A DNA stretch of 64,000 nucleotides from Pseudomonadota bacterium (GCA_018241895.1 JAFECX010000217.1:1-64000), one strand, 5' to 3'. Counted from the stretch's first letter, positions 28,709-37,751 are shown. A program made the numbers and translations. The notes: generated by a model from the letters alone, not told the origin.

Positions 28709-28924
28709 TCAGCCCCGCGGCTGCCGCTCGGCCCACTCGAGCAGCGCGCGTGCCCAGGCTTCGGCGGTGACCGGGTCGATGTCGAACACGGTGTAGCGAC
28801 TCCTCTCGCGGATGCGCGTGCGCACCAGTGGCAGCGCGGCGTCGTCGTGGTCGACCTGCTGCAACTCGATCTCCTGGCCGCCCAGCGGCGAACGGATCTT
28901 GAACAGGGGCGTGAGGCTGGGCAT
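28709..28924 (-). CDS. Small protein of unknown function, first gene of accessory operon
   Basis: 71 aa, not recognised. Sequence features: MPSLTPLFKIRSPLGG, a beta-rich middle (EIELQQVDHDD, PLVRTRIRERSRYTVFDID) and a C-terminal helix (AEAWARALLEWAERQ). Acidic, cytoplasmic. Ends 12 bases before the Cas6-like start. Upstream is the 277-base divergent region shared with dsrA; the operator-like dyads lie ~90 bases before this start. Confidence 0.65.
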   Translation of the reverse strand: MPSLTPLFKIRSPLGGQEIELQQVDHDDAALPLVRTRIRERSRYTVFDIDPVTAEAWARALLEWAERQPRG

Positions 28925-29010
28925 CGGCTGGATTCGCGAGCGCTCGCACCGGCGCGCAGCGCGCGGTGGCACAGGGGCGCATTGAGCGCGCCGCGCTCGG
29001 CAGGCGTCCA

Positions 29011-29049
29011 TACCCGGTTCGGGTGGGGCCCGGATACGCCTTCTGGGTA
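29011..29049. promoter_or_regulatory. Operator-like dyad pair between dsrA and divergent accessory operon
   Basis: TACCC-GGTTC-GGGTG (29011-29025) and TACGC-CTTCT-GGGTA (29035-29049), centres 24 bases apart: the same half-sites and 5-base spacer as the tusA-upstream pair. They lie 153-191 bases before dsrA and ~90-125 before the minus-strand operon, so one regulator could control both. GTGCTGCGGC follows, as at tusA. The remaining 28925-29201 shows no gene. Confidence 0.65.
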
Positions 29050-29201
29050 GTGCTGCGGCACGCCCTGCGGTCTATCGTGCGCTACCCATGGCGGGAATAG
29101 CCGCCGCCGTGTCGTGCGGCGACCATTCGCGCCTCGTCACGGGTTCACGGGACCGGATGCCGCCCGCCCGAGCGGCCCGGCCGATGCAGGAGACACGCCG
29201 C

Positions 29202-30503
29202 ATGGCCAAGAAGATGCACCCGACGCCGATCCTCGACCAGCTCGAGGGCGGCCCCTGGCCCAGCTTCATCACCGGCTTGAAGCGCCTGGCCGAGGACAAG
29301 GACTACGTCGTCGACCTGCTCGGCACGCTCGAGAGCAGCTACCGCAACAAGAAGGGCTACTGGAAGGGCGGCACGGTCGGCGTCTACGGCTATGGCGGCG
29401 GCGTCATCCCGCGCTTCACCGAGCTCAAGAACGACGACGGCACGCCGGTGTTCCCCGACGCGGCCGAACTGCACACGCTGCGCATCCAGCCACCGCCGGG
29501 CATGCACTACACGACCGACGTGCTGCGCAAGATGTGCGACATCTGGGAGCGCCACGGCACCGGCCTCATCGCCTTTCACGGTCAGAGCGGCGACATCATG
29601 TTCCAGGGCGCCAAGACCGAGGGCGTGCAGGCCGCGTTCGACGAGCTCAACGAGCTCGGCTTCGACCTCGGCGGCGCCGGCCCCGCGGTGCGCACCAGCA
29701 TGAGTTGCGTCGGCGCCGCGCGCTGCGAGCAGAGCTGCTTCGACGAGGCGCGCGCGCACCGCACGGTGATCAACACCTTCACCGACGACATCCACCGGCC
29801 GGCGCTGCCGTACAAGTTCAAGTTCAAGTTCAGCGGCTGCGCCAACGACTGCATGAACTCGATCCAGCGCGCCGACATGGCCGTCATCGGCACCTGGCGC
29901 GACAACATGCGCGCCGACGAGGGGCTGGCGCGCAAGTGGTTCGCCAAGCACGGCATGAACGAGCTCGTGAACAACGTCGTCACGCGCTGCCCGACCAAGG
30001 CGATCATGTTGAAGGAGGTCAAGGAGCTGCGCAGCGACGCGCACCTGACGACGCTCAAGGTCAGCGACACGCATGCGCTCGAGATCGACAACAAGGACTG
30101 CGTGCGCTGCATGCACTGCATCAACGTCATGACCGGCGCGCTGGCGCACGGCAGCGACACCGGCGCGACGATCCTGATCGGCGGCAAGCGCACGCTCAAG
30201 ATCGGCGACCTGATGGGCACCGTGATCGTGCCGTTCATGCCGCTGAAGACCGACGAGGACTTCGCGGCCCTGGTCGACCTGGGCAAGCGCGCGATCGACT
30301 TCTTCGCCGACAACGCGCTCGAGCACGAGCGCACCGGCGAGATGATCGAGCGCATCGGCCTCGTGAACTTCCTCGACGGCATCGGCATCGAGGCCGACCC
30401 GCACATGGTCGCCACCCCGCGCACCAACCCCTACGTGCGCATGGACGGCTGGGACGACGAAGTGGCCAAGATCAACGCGCGCAAGCAGGCCGACGCCGCC
30501 TGA
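29202..30503 (+). CDS. dsrA: Reverse dissimilatory sulfite reductase alpha subunit
   Basis: With DsrB forms the siroheme enzyme that, in sulfur oxidisers, oxidises DsrC-bound or sulfidic sulfur to sulfite. 433 aa. Siroheme-[4Fe-4S] cysteines Cys169/175 (MSCVGAARCEQSC) and Cys213/217 (SGCANDCMN); inserted ferredoxin domain with Cys263, 300, 303 and 306 (CVRCMHC). ATG 29202 has an AGGAG site nine bases before. First gene of the dsr operon. Direction (oxidative) is inferred from dsrEFH, dsrL and the apr/qmo context. Confidence 0.97.
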   Translation: MAKKMHPTPILDQLEGGPWPSFITGLKRLAEDKDYVVDLLGTLESSYRNKKGYWKGGTVGVYGYGGGVIPRFTELKNDDGTPVFPDAAELHTLRIQPPPGMHYTTDVLRKMCDIWERHGTGLIAFHGQSGDIMFQGAKTEGVQAAFDELNELGFDLGGAGPAVRTSMSCVGAARCEQSCFDEARAHRTVINTFTDDIHRPALPYKFKFKFSGCANDCMNSIQRADMAVIGTWRDNMRADEGLARKWFAKHGMNELVNNVVTRCPTKAIMLKEVKELRSDAHLTTLKVSDTHALEIDNKDCVRCMHCINVMTGALAHGSDTGATILIGGKRTLKIGDLMGTVIVPFMPLKTDEDFAALVDLGKRAIDFFADNALEHERTGEMIERIGLVNFLDGIGIEADPHMVATPRTNPYVRMDGWDDEVAKINARKQADAA

Positions 30504-30529
30504 GCGATCCACCGCCGGAGACCGACGAC

Positions 30530-31597
30530 ATGGCTCATCGCACCCCCATCGAGAGCGGCTGCCCCGACAACAAGCCCTTCCTGCACCCGACGCTGGCGAA
30601 GAACTACGGTAACTGGCGCTACCACGACCGCCCGCGCCCGGGCGTGCTGCATCACGTTGCGCATGGCGGCGACGAGGTGTGGACGGTGCGCGCCGGCACG
30701 CAGCGGCAGATGGACCTGTACACGATCCGCAAGCTGTGCGACATCGGCGACCGGTACGCCGACGGCCACGTGCGCTTCACGATCCGCAGCAACATCGAGT
30801 TCATGGTGGCCGACGAGAAGAAGGTCGCGCCGCTGGTCGATGCGCTGCTGAAGGCCGGCTTTCCGGTCGGCGGCACCGGCAATTCGGTGTCGGCGATCGC
30901 GCACACGCAGGGCTGGCTGCACTGCGACATCCCCGGCACCGACGCTTCGGGCGCGGTGAAGGCGCTGATGGACGAGCTGTACCACGAGTTCGTGCACGAG
31001 GAGATGCCCAACCGCGTGCACATGTCCACCAGCTGCTGCGAGATCAACTGCGGCGGCCAGGCCGACATCGCGATCGTCATGCAGCACACCAAGCCGCCGA
31101 TGATCAACCACGACCTGGTGGCCAACATCTGCGAGCGCCCGGCGGTGGTGGCGCGCTGCCCGGTGGCGGCGATCCGCCCGGCGCTGGTCAACGGCAAGCC
31201 CAGCCTCGAGGTCGACGAGACCAAGTGCATCTGCTGCGGCGCCTGCTACGCGCCGTGCCCGCCGATGCAGATCAACCACCCCGAGCACAGCAAGTTCGCG
31301 ATCTGGGTCGGCGGCAAGAACAGCAACGCGCGCGCCAAGCCCACGTTCATGAAGATGGTGGCCGCCGGGCTGCCCAACAACCCGCCGCGCTGGCCCGAGG
31401 TGAGCGCGATCGTCAAGAAGATCCTCTACACCTACAAGGACGATGCGCGCGACTGGGAGCGCCTGTCGGACTGGGTCGAGCGCATCGGCTGGCCGCGCTT
31501 CTTCGAGAAGTGCGACCTGCCGTTCACCAAGTACCTGATCGACGACTGGCGCGGCTCGCGCGCCAGCCTCAACGCGTCGGCGCACATCCGCTTCTAG
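30530..31597 (+). CDS. dsrB: Reverse dissimilatory sulfite reductase beta subunit
   Basis: Partner of DsrA in the alpha2-beta2 enzyme. 355 aa. Siroheme-cluster cysteines in STSCCEINCGGQ (169/170, 174), and a ferredoxin domain CICCGACYAPCPP (Cys233, 236, 239, 243). Arginine/lysine-rich RFTIRSNIEFMV lines the substrate site in the family. Starts 26 bases after dsrA with a GGAG site; ends 26 bases before dsrE. Confidence 0.97.
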   Translation: MAHRTPIESGCPDNKPFLHPTLAKNYGNWRYHDRPRPGVLHHVAHGGDEVWTVRAGTQRQMDLYTIRKLCDIGDRYADGHVRFTIRSNIEFMVADEKKVAPLVDALLKAGFPVGGTGNSVSAIAHTQGWLHCDIPGTDASGAVKALMDELYHEFVHEEMPNRVHMSTSCCEINCGGQADIAIVMQHTKPPMINHDLVANICERPAVVARCPVAAIRPALVNGKPSLEVDETKCICCGACYAPCPPMQINHPEHSKFAIWVGGKNSNARAKPTFMKMVAAGLPNNPPRWPEVSAIVKKILYTYKDDARDWERLSDWVERIGWPRFFEKCDLPFTKYLIDDWRGSRASLNASAHIRF

Positions 31598-31623
31598 ACC
31601 GGCGCCACGGGCGGCATACGACC

Positions 31624-31984
31624 ATGAAATTCGCGCTGATGGTCAGCGAAGGTCCGTACACCCACCAGGCCGCCGACACGGCGTGGAATTTCGCCGCTGC
31701 GGCGATCCGCCGCGGCCACGAGGTGATGCGCGTCTTCTTCTATCACGATGGCGTCTACAACGCGAGCCGGCTCACCGAGCCGCCGCAGGACGACCGCCAC
31801 ATCGTCAACCGCTGGAGCCGGCTGAATCAGGAGCACGGCGTCGACCTCGTCGTCTGCGTCGCGGCCGCGCTGCGCCGTGGCATCAAGGACGAGGTGCTGG
31901 CGCCGGGCTTTCGCATCAGCGGCCTCGGGCAACTGGTCGACGCCGGCATCAAGGCCGACCGCACCGTGACCTTCGGCGGCTTAG
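31624..31984 (+). CDS. dsrE: DsrE sulfurtransferase subunit, in-frame stop lost
   Basis: Subunit of the DsrE2F2H2 hexamer that passes sulfane sulfur to DsrC. Conserved through 119 residues, including active Cys78 in LVVCVAAALRRGI, and ending RTVTFGG as DsrE normally does. At the expected end the sequence reads GGC GGC TTA GGG: one extra T (31981/31982) removes the TAG stop. Read literally, the frame continues through dsrF, dsrH and dsrC to 33129 as unrelated sequence. The interval given ends at the out-of-frame TAG (31982-31984). A sequencing indel or a genuine frameshift are both possible. Confidence 0.85.
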
Positions 31985-31993
31985 GGGCGGGCG

Positions 31994-32350
31994 ATGAAGA
32001 AGTTCATGTTCGTCAACCGCAAGCCGCCGTACGGCACGATCCACGCCCTCGAAAGCCTCGAGGTCGTGCTGATCGCCGCCACCTTCGACCAGGACGTGAG
32101 CCTGGTGTTCCTCGACGACGGCGTGTACGAGCTCGTCAAGGGCCAGGACACCAAGGCCACCGGCATCAAGAACCACAGCAAGACCTACCGCGCACTCGAG
32201 GGCTACGACGTCGAGAAGCTGTACGTCGAGCGCGAGTCGATGGCCGCACGCGGCCTCGGCGAGGACGACCTGATCGTCGACGTCACGGTGCTGTCCACGG
32301 CCGAGCTGGCCGACCTCATGGCGTCGCAGGACGTCGTGCTCTCGTTCTGA
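31994..32350 (+). CDS. dsrF: DsrF, DsrEFH complex subunit
   Basis: 118 aa, DsrE/F fold: MKKFMFVNRKPPYGTIHALE, VVLIAATFDQDVSLVFLDDGVYELVKGQD, LIVDVTVLS. No cysteine is present, in line with a structural role beside DsrE Cys78 and DsrH Cys18. Its ATG lies 10 bases past the displaced dsrE stop. Its sequence is intact, so the dsrE indel affects only dsrE. Confidence 0.95.
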   Translation: MKKFMFVNRKPPYGTIHALESLEVVLIAATFDQDVSLVFLDDGVYELVKGQDTKATGIKNHSKTYRALEGYDVEKLYVERESMAARGLGEDDLIVDVTVLSTAELADLMASQDVVLSF

Positions 32351-32362
32351 GGTCCGCCGGCC

Positions 32363-32662
32363 ATGCTGCACATCGTCAACAAGTCGCACTACCAGAGCGG
32401 CGCGCTCGCGAGCTGCCTGCGTCTGGCCCGGCCCGGGCACGCGTTGCTGCTGACCGAGGATGGCGTGCTCGCCGCCGCCAAGGCCAGCGCCGCCGCCTCG
32501 GGCGTGGCGGCGGTGCTGGCCACGCTGAAGGTCTACGTGCTGCAGCCCGACGTCGAGGCGCGTGGCCTCGCCGGCCGGCTGATCGAGGGCGTCGGCGCGG
32601 TAGGCTACGAGGGCTTCGTCGACCTCGTCGCCGAGCAGCCCACCAACCAATCCTGGATCTGA
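32363..32662 (+). CDS. dsrH: DsrH (TusB-like), DsrEFH complex subunit
   Basis: 99 aa. MLHIVNKSHYQSGALASCLRL places the conserved cysteine at position 18; GHALLLTEDGVLAA and VYVLQPDVEARGL follow the TusB/DsrH pattern, and the end YEGFVDLVAE is typical. Twelve bases after dsrF, 21 before dsrC. Confidence 0.94.
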   Translation: MLHIVNKSHYQSGALASCLRLARPGHALLLTEDGVLAAAKASAAASGVAAVLATLKVYVLQPDVEARGLAGRLIEGVGAVGYEGFVDLVAEQPTNQSWI

Positions 32663-32683
32663 CCACCAGAGGAGAGAGCCATC

Positions 32684-33016
32684 ATGCCCATCGAAGTGAA
32701 CGGCACCAGCATCGAGACCGACGAGGAAGGCTATCTCGTCAACCTCTCCGACTGGAGCGAGGACGTGGCCAAGGAGATCGCCAAGGCCGAGAACGTCGAC
32801 ATGAGCGACAACCACTGGGAGGTGGTCAACTTCCTGCGCCAGTACTACGACGAATACCAGATCGCGCCCGCCGTGCGCGTGCTGACCAAGGCCATCGGCA
32901 AGCAGCTCGGCGAGGACAAGGGCAACAGCAAGTACCTGTACGAGCTGTTCCCCTACGGCCCCGCCAAGCAGGCCTGCAAGATCGCCGGCCTCCCGAAGCC
33001 CACCGGCTGCGTCTGA
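32684..33016 (+). CDS. dsrC: DsrC sulfur carrier with both redox cysteines
   Basis: Substrate-donating protein of the Dsr system: it accepts sulfur from DsrEFH, presents it to DsrAB, and cycles a trisulfide/disulfide read by DsrMKJOP. 110 aa. Carries both functional cysteines on its C-terminal arm, Cys98 and penultimate Cys109 (QACKIAGLPKPTGCV), plus the HTH-like core HWEVVNFLRQYYDEYQ. A GGAGAG site precedes ATG 32684. Two further family members without these cysteines lie at 41120 and 52527. Confidence 0.97.
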   Translation: MPIEVNGTSIETDEEGYLVNLSDWSEDVAKEIAKAENVDMSDNHWEVVNFLRQYYDEYQIAPAVRVLTKAIGKQLGEDKGNSKYLYELFPYGPAKQACKIAGLPKPTGCV

Positions 33017-33053
33017 AGGCGGCCGGCGCGGCGCCCCGCAGCACGCGACGGCC

Positions 33054-33785
33054 ATGTCGGCGCTCGCGCTCGGCTACGCCTTGCTCTTCTACGCCGCCAC
33101 GCTCGTGCTGGTGGTGGGGCTGGCGCTGAAGATCCGCGGCTATCTGCGCACGCCGGCGCCGCTGCTGATCCCGACCACGCCGGCGCCGACGAAGGTCGGC
33201 GGAGTCGTGCTGCGCATGACGCGCGAAGTGGTGTTCTTCGAGAGCCTGTTCAAGGGCAGCAAGTGGACCTGGGGCTTGGGCTGGCTGTTCCACGCATCGC
33301 TCGCGCTCGTGCTGCTGCGCCACCTGCGCTACTTCCAGCAGCCGGTGTGGGGCCCCGTCGTCTTCGTGCAGTTCTTCGGCACCTATGCCGGGCTGACGAT
33401 GGTGGCCGGACTCGCCGGGCTGTGGGCGCGGCGCCTGCTCGTCGACCGCGTGCGCTACATCTCGACGCCCTCCGACCACCTGCACCTGGCGCTGCTCGTC
33501 GCCATCGGCATCTCGGGACTGACGATGCGCTTCGTCGCGCACACCGACATCGTCGCGCTCAAGGCCTTCATGCTCGGCCTCACGCGCCTGTCGATCCAGC
33601 CGCTGCCGGCCGATCCGCTGCTGCTCGTGCACCTGACGCTGGTGGCGGTGCTGATGATCGTGTTCCCGATCAGCAAGCTGCTGCACGCGCCGGGCCTGTT
33701 CTTCAGCCCGACGCGCTACCAGGTCGACAACCCGCGCGAGGCGCGCCACCAGGCGGCCTGGGCCGCGGCGCTCGATCGCCAATAG
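33054..33785 (+). CDS. dsrM: DsrM, membrane cytochrome b subunit
   Basis: NarI-like diheme cytochrome b of the DsrMKJOP complex, linking quinone to DsrK. 243 aa with five to six hydrophobic helices (about 3-26, 75-92, 98-120, 138-160, 185-205). Candidate heme histidines in LFHASLALVLLRHLRY and LLVHLTLVAVLM. ATG 33054 lies 37 bases after dsrC. Confidence 0.94.
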   Translation: MSALALGYALLFYAATLVLVVGLALKIRGYLRTPAPLLIPTTPAPTKVGGVVLRMTREVVFFESLFKGSKWTWGLGWLFHASLALVLLRHLRYFQQPVWGPVVFVQFFGTYAGLTMVAGLAGLWARRLLVDRVRYISTPSDHLHLALLVAIGISGLTMRFVAHTDIVALKAFMLGLTRLSIQPLPADPLLLVHLTLVAVLMIVFPISKLLHAPGLFFSPTRYQVDNPREARHQAAWAAALDRQ

Positions 33786-33818
33786 GCGCGCCGCGGCCGC
33801 CGACCGAGACACGCCGCC

Positions 33819-35354
33819 ATGGCCACCGCCGCCAAGTTCCAGACGCCCCGGCTCGAGCCGTACCCGGTGATCCCGCTGGTCGCCGATGGCGCGATGGCGC
33901 ACAGCAAGCCCTTCGTCGCCAACGCCAAGATGCAGCAGGCGCTGGGCTTCCCGGGCGAACTGGTCGAGGGCTGGGAGCAGCGCGCCATCTCGAGGATGGG
34001 CGAACTGCTCGACCGGTACCGCAGCCTGCGCGTGTACATGGACGCCTGCGTGCACTGCGGCGCCTGCAGCGACAAGTGCCACTACTACCTGGGCAGCGGC
34101 GACCCGAAGAACATGCCGGTGGCGCGCCAGGACCTGATGCGCGGCGTGTACCGGCGCTACTTCACCTTCGCCGGCAGGCATTTCCCGAAGCTGGTCGGCG
34201 CGACCGACTTCACGAAGGATCTGCTCGACCAGTGGTGGAGCTACTACAACCAGTGCAGCGAGTGCCGCCGCTGCAGCGTGTTCTGCCCCTACGGCATCGA
34301 CACCGCCGAGGTCACGATGGCCGCGCGCGAGATCATGGACAGCGTGGGCCTCGGGCAGAAGTACGCCAACGAGATCATCGGCAAGGTGCACCGCATCGGC
34401 AACAACCTCGGCATCCCCGAGCCGGCGCTCGCCGACACGCTGGCCGGCCTCGAGGAGGACACCAAGGACGAGACCGGCGTCGACGTGCGCTTCCCGCTCG
34501 ACGTCCAGGGCGCCGAGGTGCTGCTGATCACGCCCAGCGCCGACTTCTTCAGCGAGCCGCACGTCGACAGCCTGATCGGCTACGCCAAGGTCTTCCACGC
34601 CGCGGGCGTCAGCTGGACGCTGTCGAGCAAGGCCAGCGAGGCCGCCAACTTCGGCATGTTCATCGGCAGCTACGAGCAGATGCGCAAGGTCGCGCTGCGC
34701 GTGCGCGAGGCCGCGCTCGAGCTCGGCGCCAGGCGCATCGTCGTCGGCGAGTGCGGCCACGCCTGGCGCGTGGCCTACAGCTTCTGGAACACGCTGGTGG
34801 GCATCGGCGCCGGCGCCGAGGATCCGTTCGCGCGCGCGCTGCAGAGCCAGCTCGACGGCCGCTACAAGCAGCCGATGCACATCTGCGAGTTCACGCACGA
34901 GCTCATCGGGCGCGGCGCGCTGCGCTTCGACAAGGAGAAGAACGACGCGCGCATCGTCACCTTCCACGACTCGTGCAACGTGGCGCGCGCCTCGCGCATG
35001 GGTGACGTGCCGGGCGGCCAGTTCACGATCCCGCGCGACATCATCCGCGCCGTCGCCAACCACTTCCACGACATGCCGGCGGGCACGACGCACGAGGCGA
35101 CGTTCTGCTGCGGCGGCGGCGGCGGGCTGCTCACCGACGACCTGCTCGAGCTGCGCGTCAAGGGCGCGCTGCCGCGCATGGAGGCGCTGAAGAACGTCGT
35201 CGACGCGCACGGCGTCAACTTCATGGCCACCATCTGCGCCATCTGCAAGGCGCAGTTCTCCAAGGTGCTGCCGTACTACGGCTTCGACATGGGCATGGTG
35301 GGCGGCGTCCACCAGCTCGTGAGCAAGGCCATCCGCCTCGGCGAGGCGCATTGA
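33819..35354 (+). CDS. dsrK: DsrK, HdrD-like iron-sulfur protein
   Basis: Cytoplasmic catalytic subunit of DsrMKJOP, thought to act on the DsrC disulfide/trisulfide. 511 aa. Two [4Fe-4S] sites: CVHCGACSDKC (~77-87) and CSECRRCSVFC (~147-157). CCG-domain motifs in the C-terminal half for a noncubane cluster: HDSCNVARAS, FCCGGGGGLL and ATICAICKAQ. No membrane helix. DsrL starts 20 bases later. Confidence 0.95.
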   Translation: MATAAKFQTPRLEPYPVIPLVADGAMAHSKPFVANAKMQQALGFPGELVEGWEQRAISRMGELLDRYRSLRVYMDACVHCGACSDKCHYYLGSGDPKNMPVARQDLMRGVYRRYFTFAGRHFPKLVGATDFTKDLLDQWWSYYNQCSECRRCSVFCPYGIDTAEVTMAAREIMDSVGLGQKYANEIIGKVHRIGNNLGIPEPALADTLAGLEEDTKDETGVDVRFPLDVQGAEVLLITPSADFFSEPHVDSLIGYAKVFHAAGVSWTLSSKASEAANFGMFIGSYEQMRKVALRVREAALELGARRIVVGECGHAWRVAYSFWNTLVGIGAGAEDPFARALQSQLDGRYKQPMHICEFTHELIGRGALRFDKEKNDARIVTFHDSCNVARASRMGDVPGGQFTIPRDIIRAVANHFHDMPAGTTHEATFCCGGGGGLLTDDLLELRVKGALPRMEALKNVVDAHGVNFMATICAICKAQFSKVLPYYGFDMGMVGGVHQLVSKAIRLGEAH

Positions 35355-35374
35355 TTTCCAGCGAGGGCCCAGCG

Positions 35375-37354
35375 ATGTCCACCCCCACCGAGAGCAGCGA
35401 GACCAGGGCACTGAACTTCCGCCGCTTCAAGGACGGCGACCACCAGGTCAAGCGCTGGGTCGAGCAGATCTTCGACGCCGACCACTCGCACAAGTGCCCG
35501 ACCTACATCCAGAGCGCGCCGCCGTGCCAGGCGTCGTGCCCTTCGGGCGAGGACATCCGCGGCTACCTCAACATCGCGCGCGGCATCGAGAAGCCGCCGG
35601 CGGGCACGAAGTGGCAGGAGTACGCGTGGCGCCGCCTCACCGAGGCCAACCCGTTCCCGAGCGTGATGGGCCGCGTGTGCCCGGCGCCGTGCGAGTCGGG
35701 CTGCAACCGCAACCAGGTCGACGACTTCGTCGGCATCAACTCGGTCGAGCACTTCCTCGGCGACTGGGCCAACGCCAACCAGATGGCCTACCGCAGGCCC
35801 GAGGCGCGCAGCGGCAAGACGGTGGCGGTGATCGGCGGCGGGCCGGCAGGGCTGTCGGCGGCCTACCAGCTCGCGCTCAAGGGCCACGACGTCACGATCT
35901 TCGACGAGCGCGCCGAGCTCGGCGGCATGATGCGCTACGGCATCCCGGGCTTTCGCACGCCGCGCGACGTGCTCGACCAGGAGATCCAGCGCATCCTCGA
36001 CCTGGGCGTCGCGACACGCCTGAACACGCGCATCGGCCGCGACATCACGCTCGAGCAGATCCGCGCGCAGTTCGACGCGGTGTTCCTCGGCCTGGGCGCG
36101 CAGAGCGGCCGGCCGCTGCCGGTGCCCGACAGCGAGGCGCCCAACGTCGTCACCGCCACCGCATTCCTGAAGGCCTTCAACGACGGCCGCCTGCGCCACG
36201 TCGGCAAGCGCGTGGTGGTGGTCGGCGGCGGCGACACGTCGATCGACGTCGCGAGCGTGGCGCGGCGCCTGGGCCACATCGACCAGGCGCACGAGGCCGA
36301 CCTGCCCGAGAACGCGATCGGCGCGCTGGCCGGCTTCGCTGCACACGAATCGGCGCTGGTGTCCAGGCGCCAGGGCGCCGAGGTCACGCTGACCTCGGTG
36401 TTCGCGATCGAGAAGATGCAGGCCAGCCGGCACGAGGTCGAGCATGCGCTGGCCGAAGGCATCGCGATCCGCGGCGGCATGGCGCCGGTGGCGGTGGTGC
36501 GCGACGCGAGCGGCCGCGCCACCGCGCTGCGCGTGGCGCGCTGCGAGGCCAAGCTGGCCGGCGGCAGGCTCGAGATCAAGATGATCCCGGGCAGCGAGGA
36601 GGACATCGAGGCCGACCTGATCGTCTCGGCGGTCGGCCAGGCGGTGGACTTCACGGGGCTGGAGGCGCTGAACAACGGTCGCGGCGCGGTCGCCGCGGAC
36701 AAGAACTACCAGGTGCAGATCGGCGGCCAGGCGCAGGCCGACGTCTTCTGCGGCGGCGACGTGATCCGCCCGCACCTGCTCACCACCGCGATCGGGCACG
36801 GCTCGATCGCCGCCGACGGCATCGACCGCTTCCTGCGCGGCGAGGCGCAGGGCAAGCGCCCCAAGGTCGACGTGCACAGCTTCGACCTGATGCGCAAGAT
36901 GGTCGAGAAGGGCTTGCCGATCGGCCATATCGACGCGCCGACCTGGGGCACCGACCGCTCCGCCGGCGCCGTGCACAACTTCGACAACCGCTCCGACCGC
37001 TACGTCATCCCGCACAAGGATCTGTTCCTCGGTCACTTCCCCTACACGCCGCGCCTGCGGCGACAGGTGACGACGCTCACGGCCGAGGAGGCGCTGAACA
37101 ACTTCGAGGAACGCCTGCTGCCGCTGCTCGAGGCGCAGGCGCAGGCCGAGGCCAAGCGCTGCATGAGCTGCGGCCTGTGCTTCGAATGCGACAACTGCGT
37201 CGTCTACTGTCCGCAGAAGGCGGTCTTCAAGGTGAAGAAGTCGCAATCGACGATGGGACGCTACGTCGACACCGACTACGCCAGGTGCATCGGCTGCCAC
37301 ATCTGCAAGGACGTGTGCCCCACCGGCTACATCCAGATGGGGCTCGGGGAGTAG
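35375..37354 (+). CDS. dsrL: DsrL, NAD(P)H:acceptor oxidoreductase
   Basis: Flavoprotein essential for rDsr-based sulfur oxidation, accepting electrons from DsrAB and reducing NAD(P)+. 659 aa, close to Allochromatium DsrL. N-terminal Fe-S region (CQASCPSGEDI, CPAPCESGCNRN), FAD site VIGGGPAGLSAAYQ at ~145, NAD(P) site VVVVGGGDTSIDVA at ~285, and a C-terminal ferredoxin with CMSCGLCFECDNCVVYC and CIGCHICKDVC. ATG 35375 preferred over TTG 35351, which overlaps dsrK. Confidence 0.95.
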   Translation: MSTPTESSETRALNFRRFKDGDHQVKRWVEQIFDADHSHKCPTYIQSAPPCQASCPSGEDIRGYLNIARGIEKPPAGTKWQEYAWRRLTEANPFPSVMGRVCPAPCESGCNRNQVDDFVGINSVEHFLGDWANANQMAYRRPEARSGKTVAVIGGGPAGLSAAYQLALKGHDVTIFDERAELGGMMRYGIPGFRTPRDVLDQEIQRILDLGVATRLNTRIGRDITLEQIRAQFDAVFLGLGAQSGRPLPVPDSEAPNVVTATAFLKAFNDGRLRHVGKRVVVVGGGDTSIDVASVARRLGHIDQAHEADLPENAIGALAGFAAHESALVSRRQGAEVTLTSVFAIEKMQASRHEVEHALAEGIAIRGGMAPVAVVRDASGRATALRVARCEAKLAGGRLEIKMIPGSEEDIEADLIVSAVGQAVDFTGLEALNNGRGAVAADKNYQVQIGGQAQADVFCGGDVIRPHLLTTAIGHGSIAADGIDRFLRGEAQGKRPKVDVHSFDLMRKMVEKGLPIGHIDAPTWGTDRSAGAVHNFDNRSDRYVIPHKDLFLGHFPYTPRLRRQVTTLTAEEALNNFEERLLPLLEAQAQAEAKRCMSCGLCFECDNCVVYCPQKAVFKVKKSQSTMGRYVDTDYARCIGCHICKDVCPTGYIQMGLGE

Positions 37355-37358
37355 CTGC

Positions 37359-37751
37359 GTGCGGCGTGCCCGGCTCGTCGTGGTGGCAGGGGTGCTGCTG
37401 GCGCTCGGCGGCGCCGGCGTCGCGCTGGCCGCGGGCGCACTGGCGCCGACGATCGAGCGCGCCGTCAGGGGCGAGCGCTGCGTCGAGGACAACGCGACGA
37501 TGCGGCGCGACCACATGCGCTTTCTCAGGCACCAGCGCGACGCGACCGTGCACCAGGGCATCCGCGGCGCCAAGTACAGCCTGAAGGGCTGCATCGACTG
37601 CCACGCCAGCGCCAGGACCGGCAGCGTGGCCGCGGCGCCGGGCGACTTCTGCGTCGCCTGCCACAGCTACGCGGCGGTGCAGATCGACTGCTTCGAATGC
37701 CACGCCTCGAAGCCGGCGGCCGCCCTCGCTGCCAACGGGGCCAAGCCATGA
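37359..37751 (+). CDS. dsrJ: DsrJ, periplasmic triheme cytochrome c
   Basis: 130 aa with an uncleaved-type N-terminal signal anchor (~6-28). Three heme c motifs: CIDCH, CVACH and CFECH. A lone upstream cysteine in GERCVEDNA fits the unusual His/Cys heme ligand described for DsrJ. Start is GTG 37359, four bases after the dsrL stop. Part of DsrMKJOP. Confidence 0.94.
   Translation: MRRARLVVVAGVLLALGGAGVALAAGALAPTIERAVRGERCVEDNATMRRDHMRFLRHQRDATVHQGIRGAKYSLKGCIDCHASARTGSVAAAPGDFCVACHSYAAVQIDCFECHASKPAAALAANGAKP

Noticed and set aside
31624-33129. DsrE fused to a ~380-residue C-terminal domain
   Set aside because: Beyond residue 119 the frame only re-reads dsrF, dsrH and dsrC out of frame; it has no family features. 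Treated as loss of stop, not a genuine fusion.
35351-35374. TTG start for dsrL overlapping dsrK
   Set aside because: ATG 35375 gives the family length and avoids the overlap.
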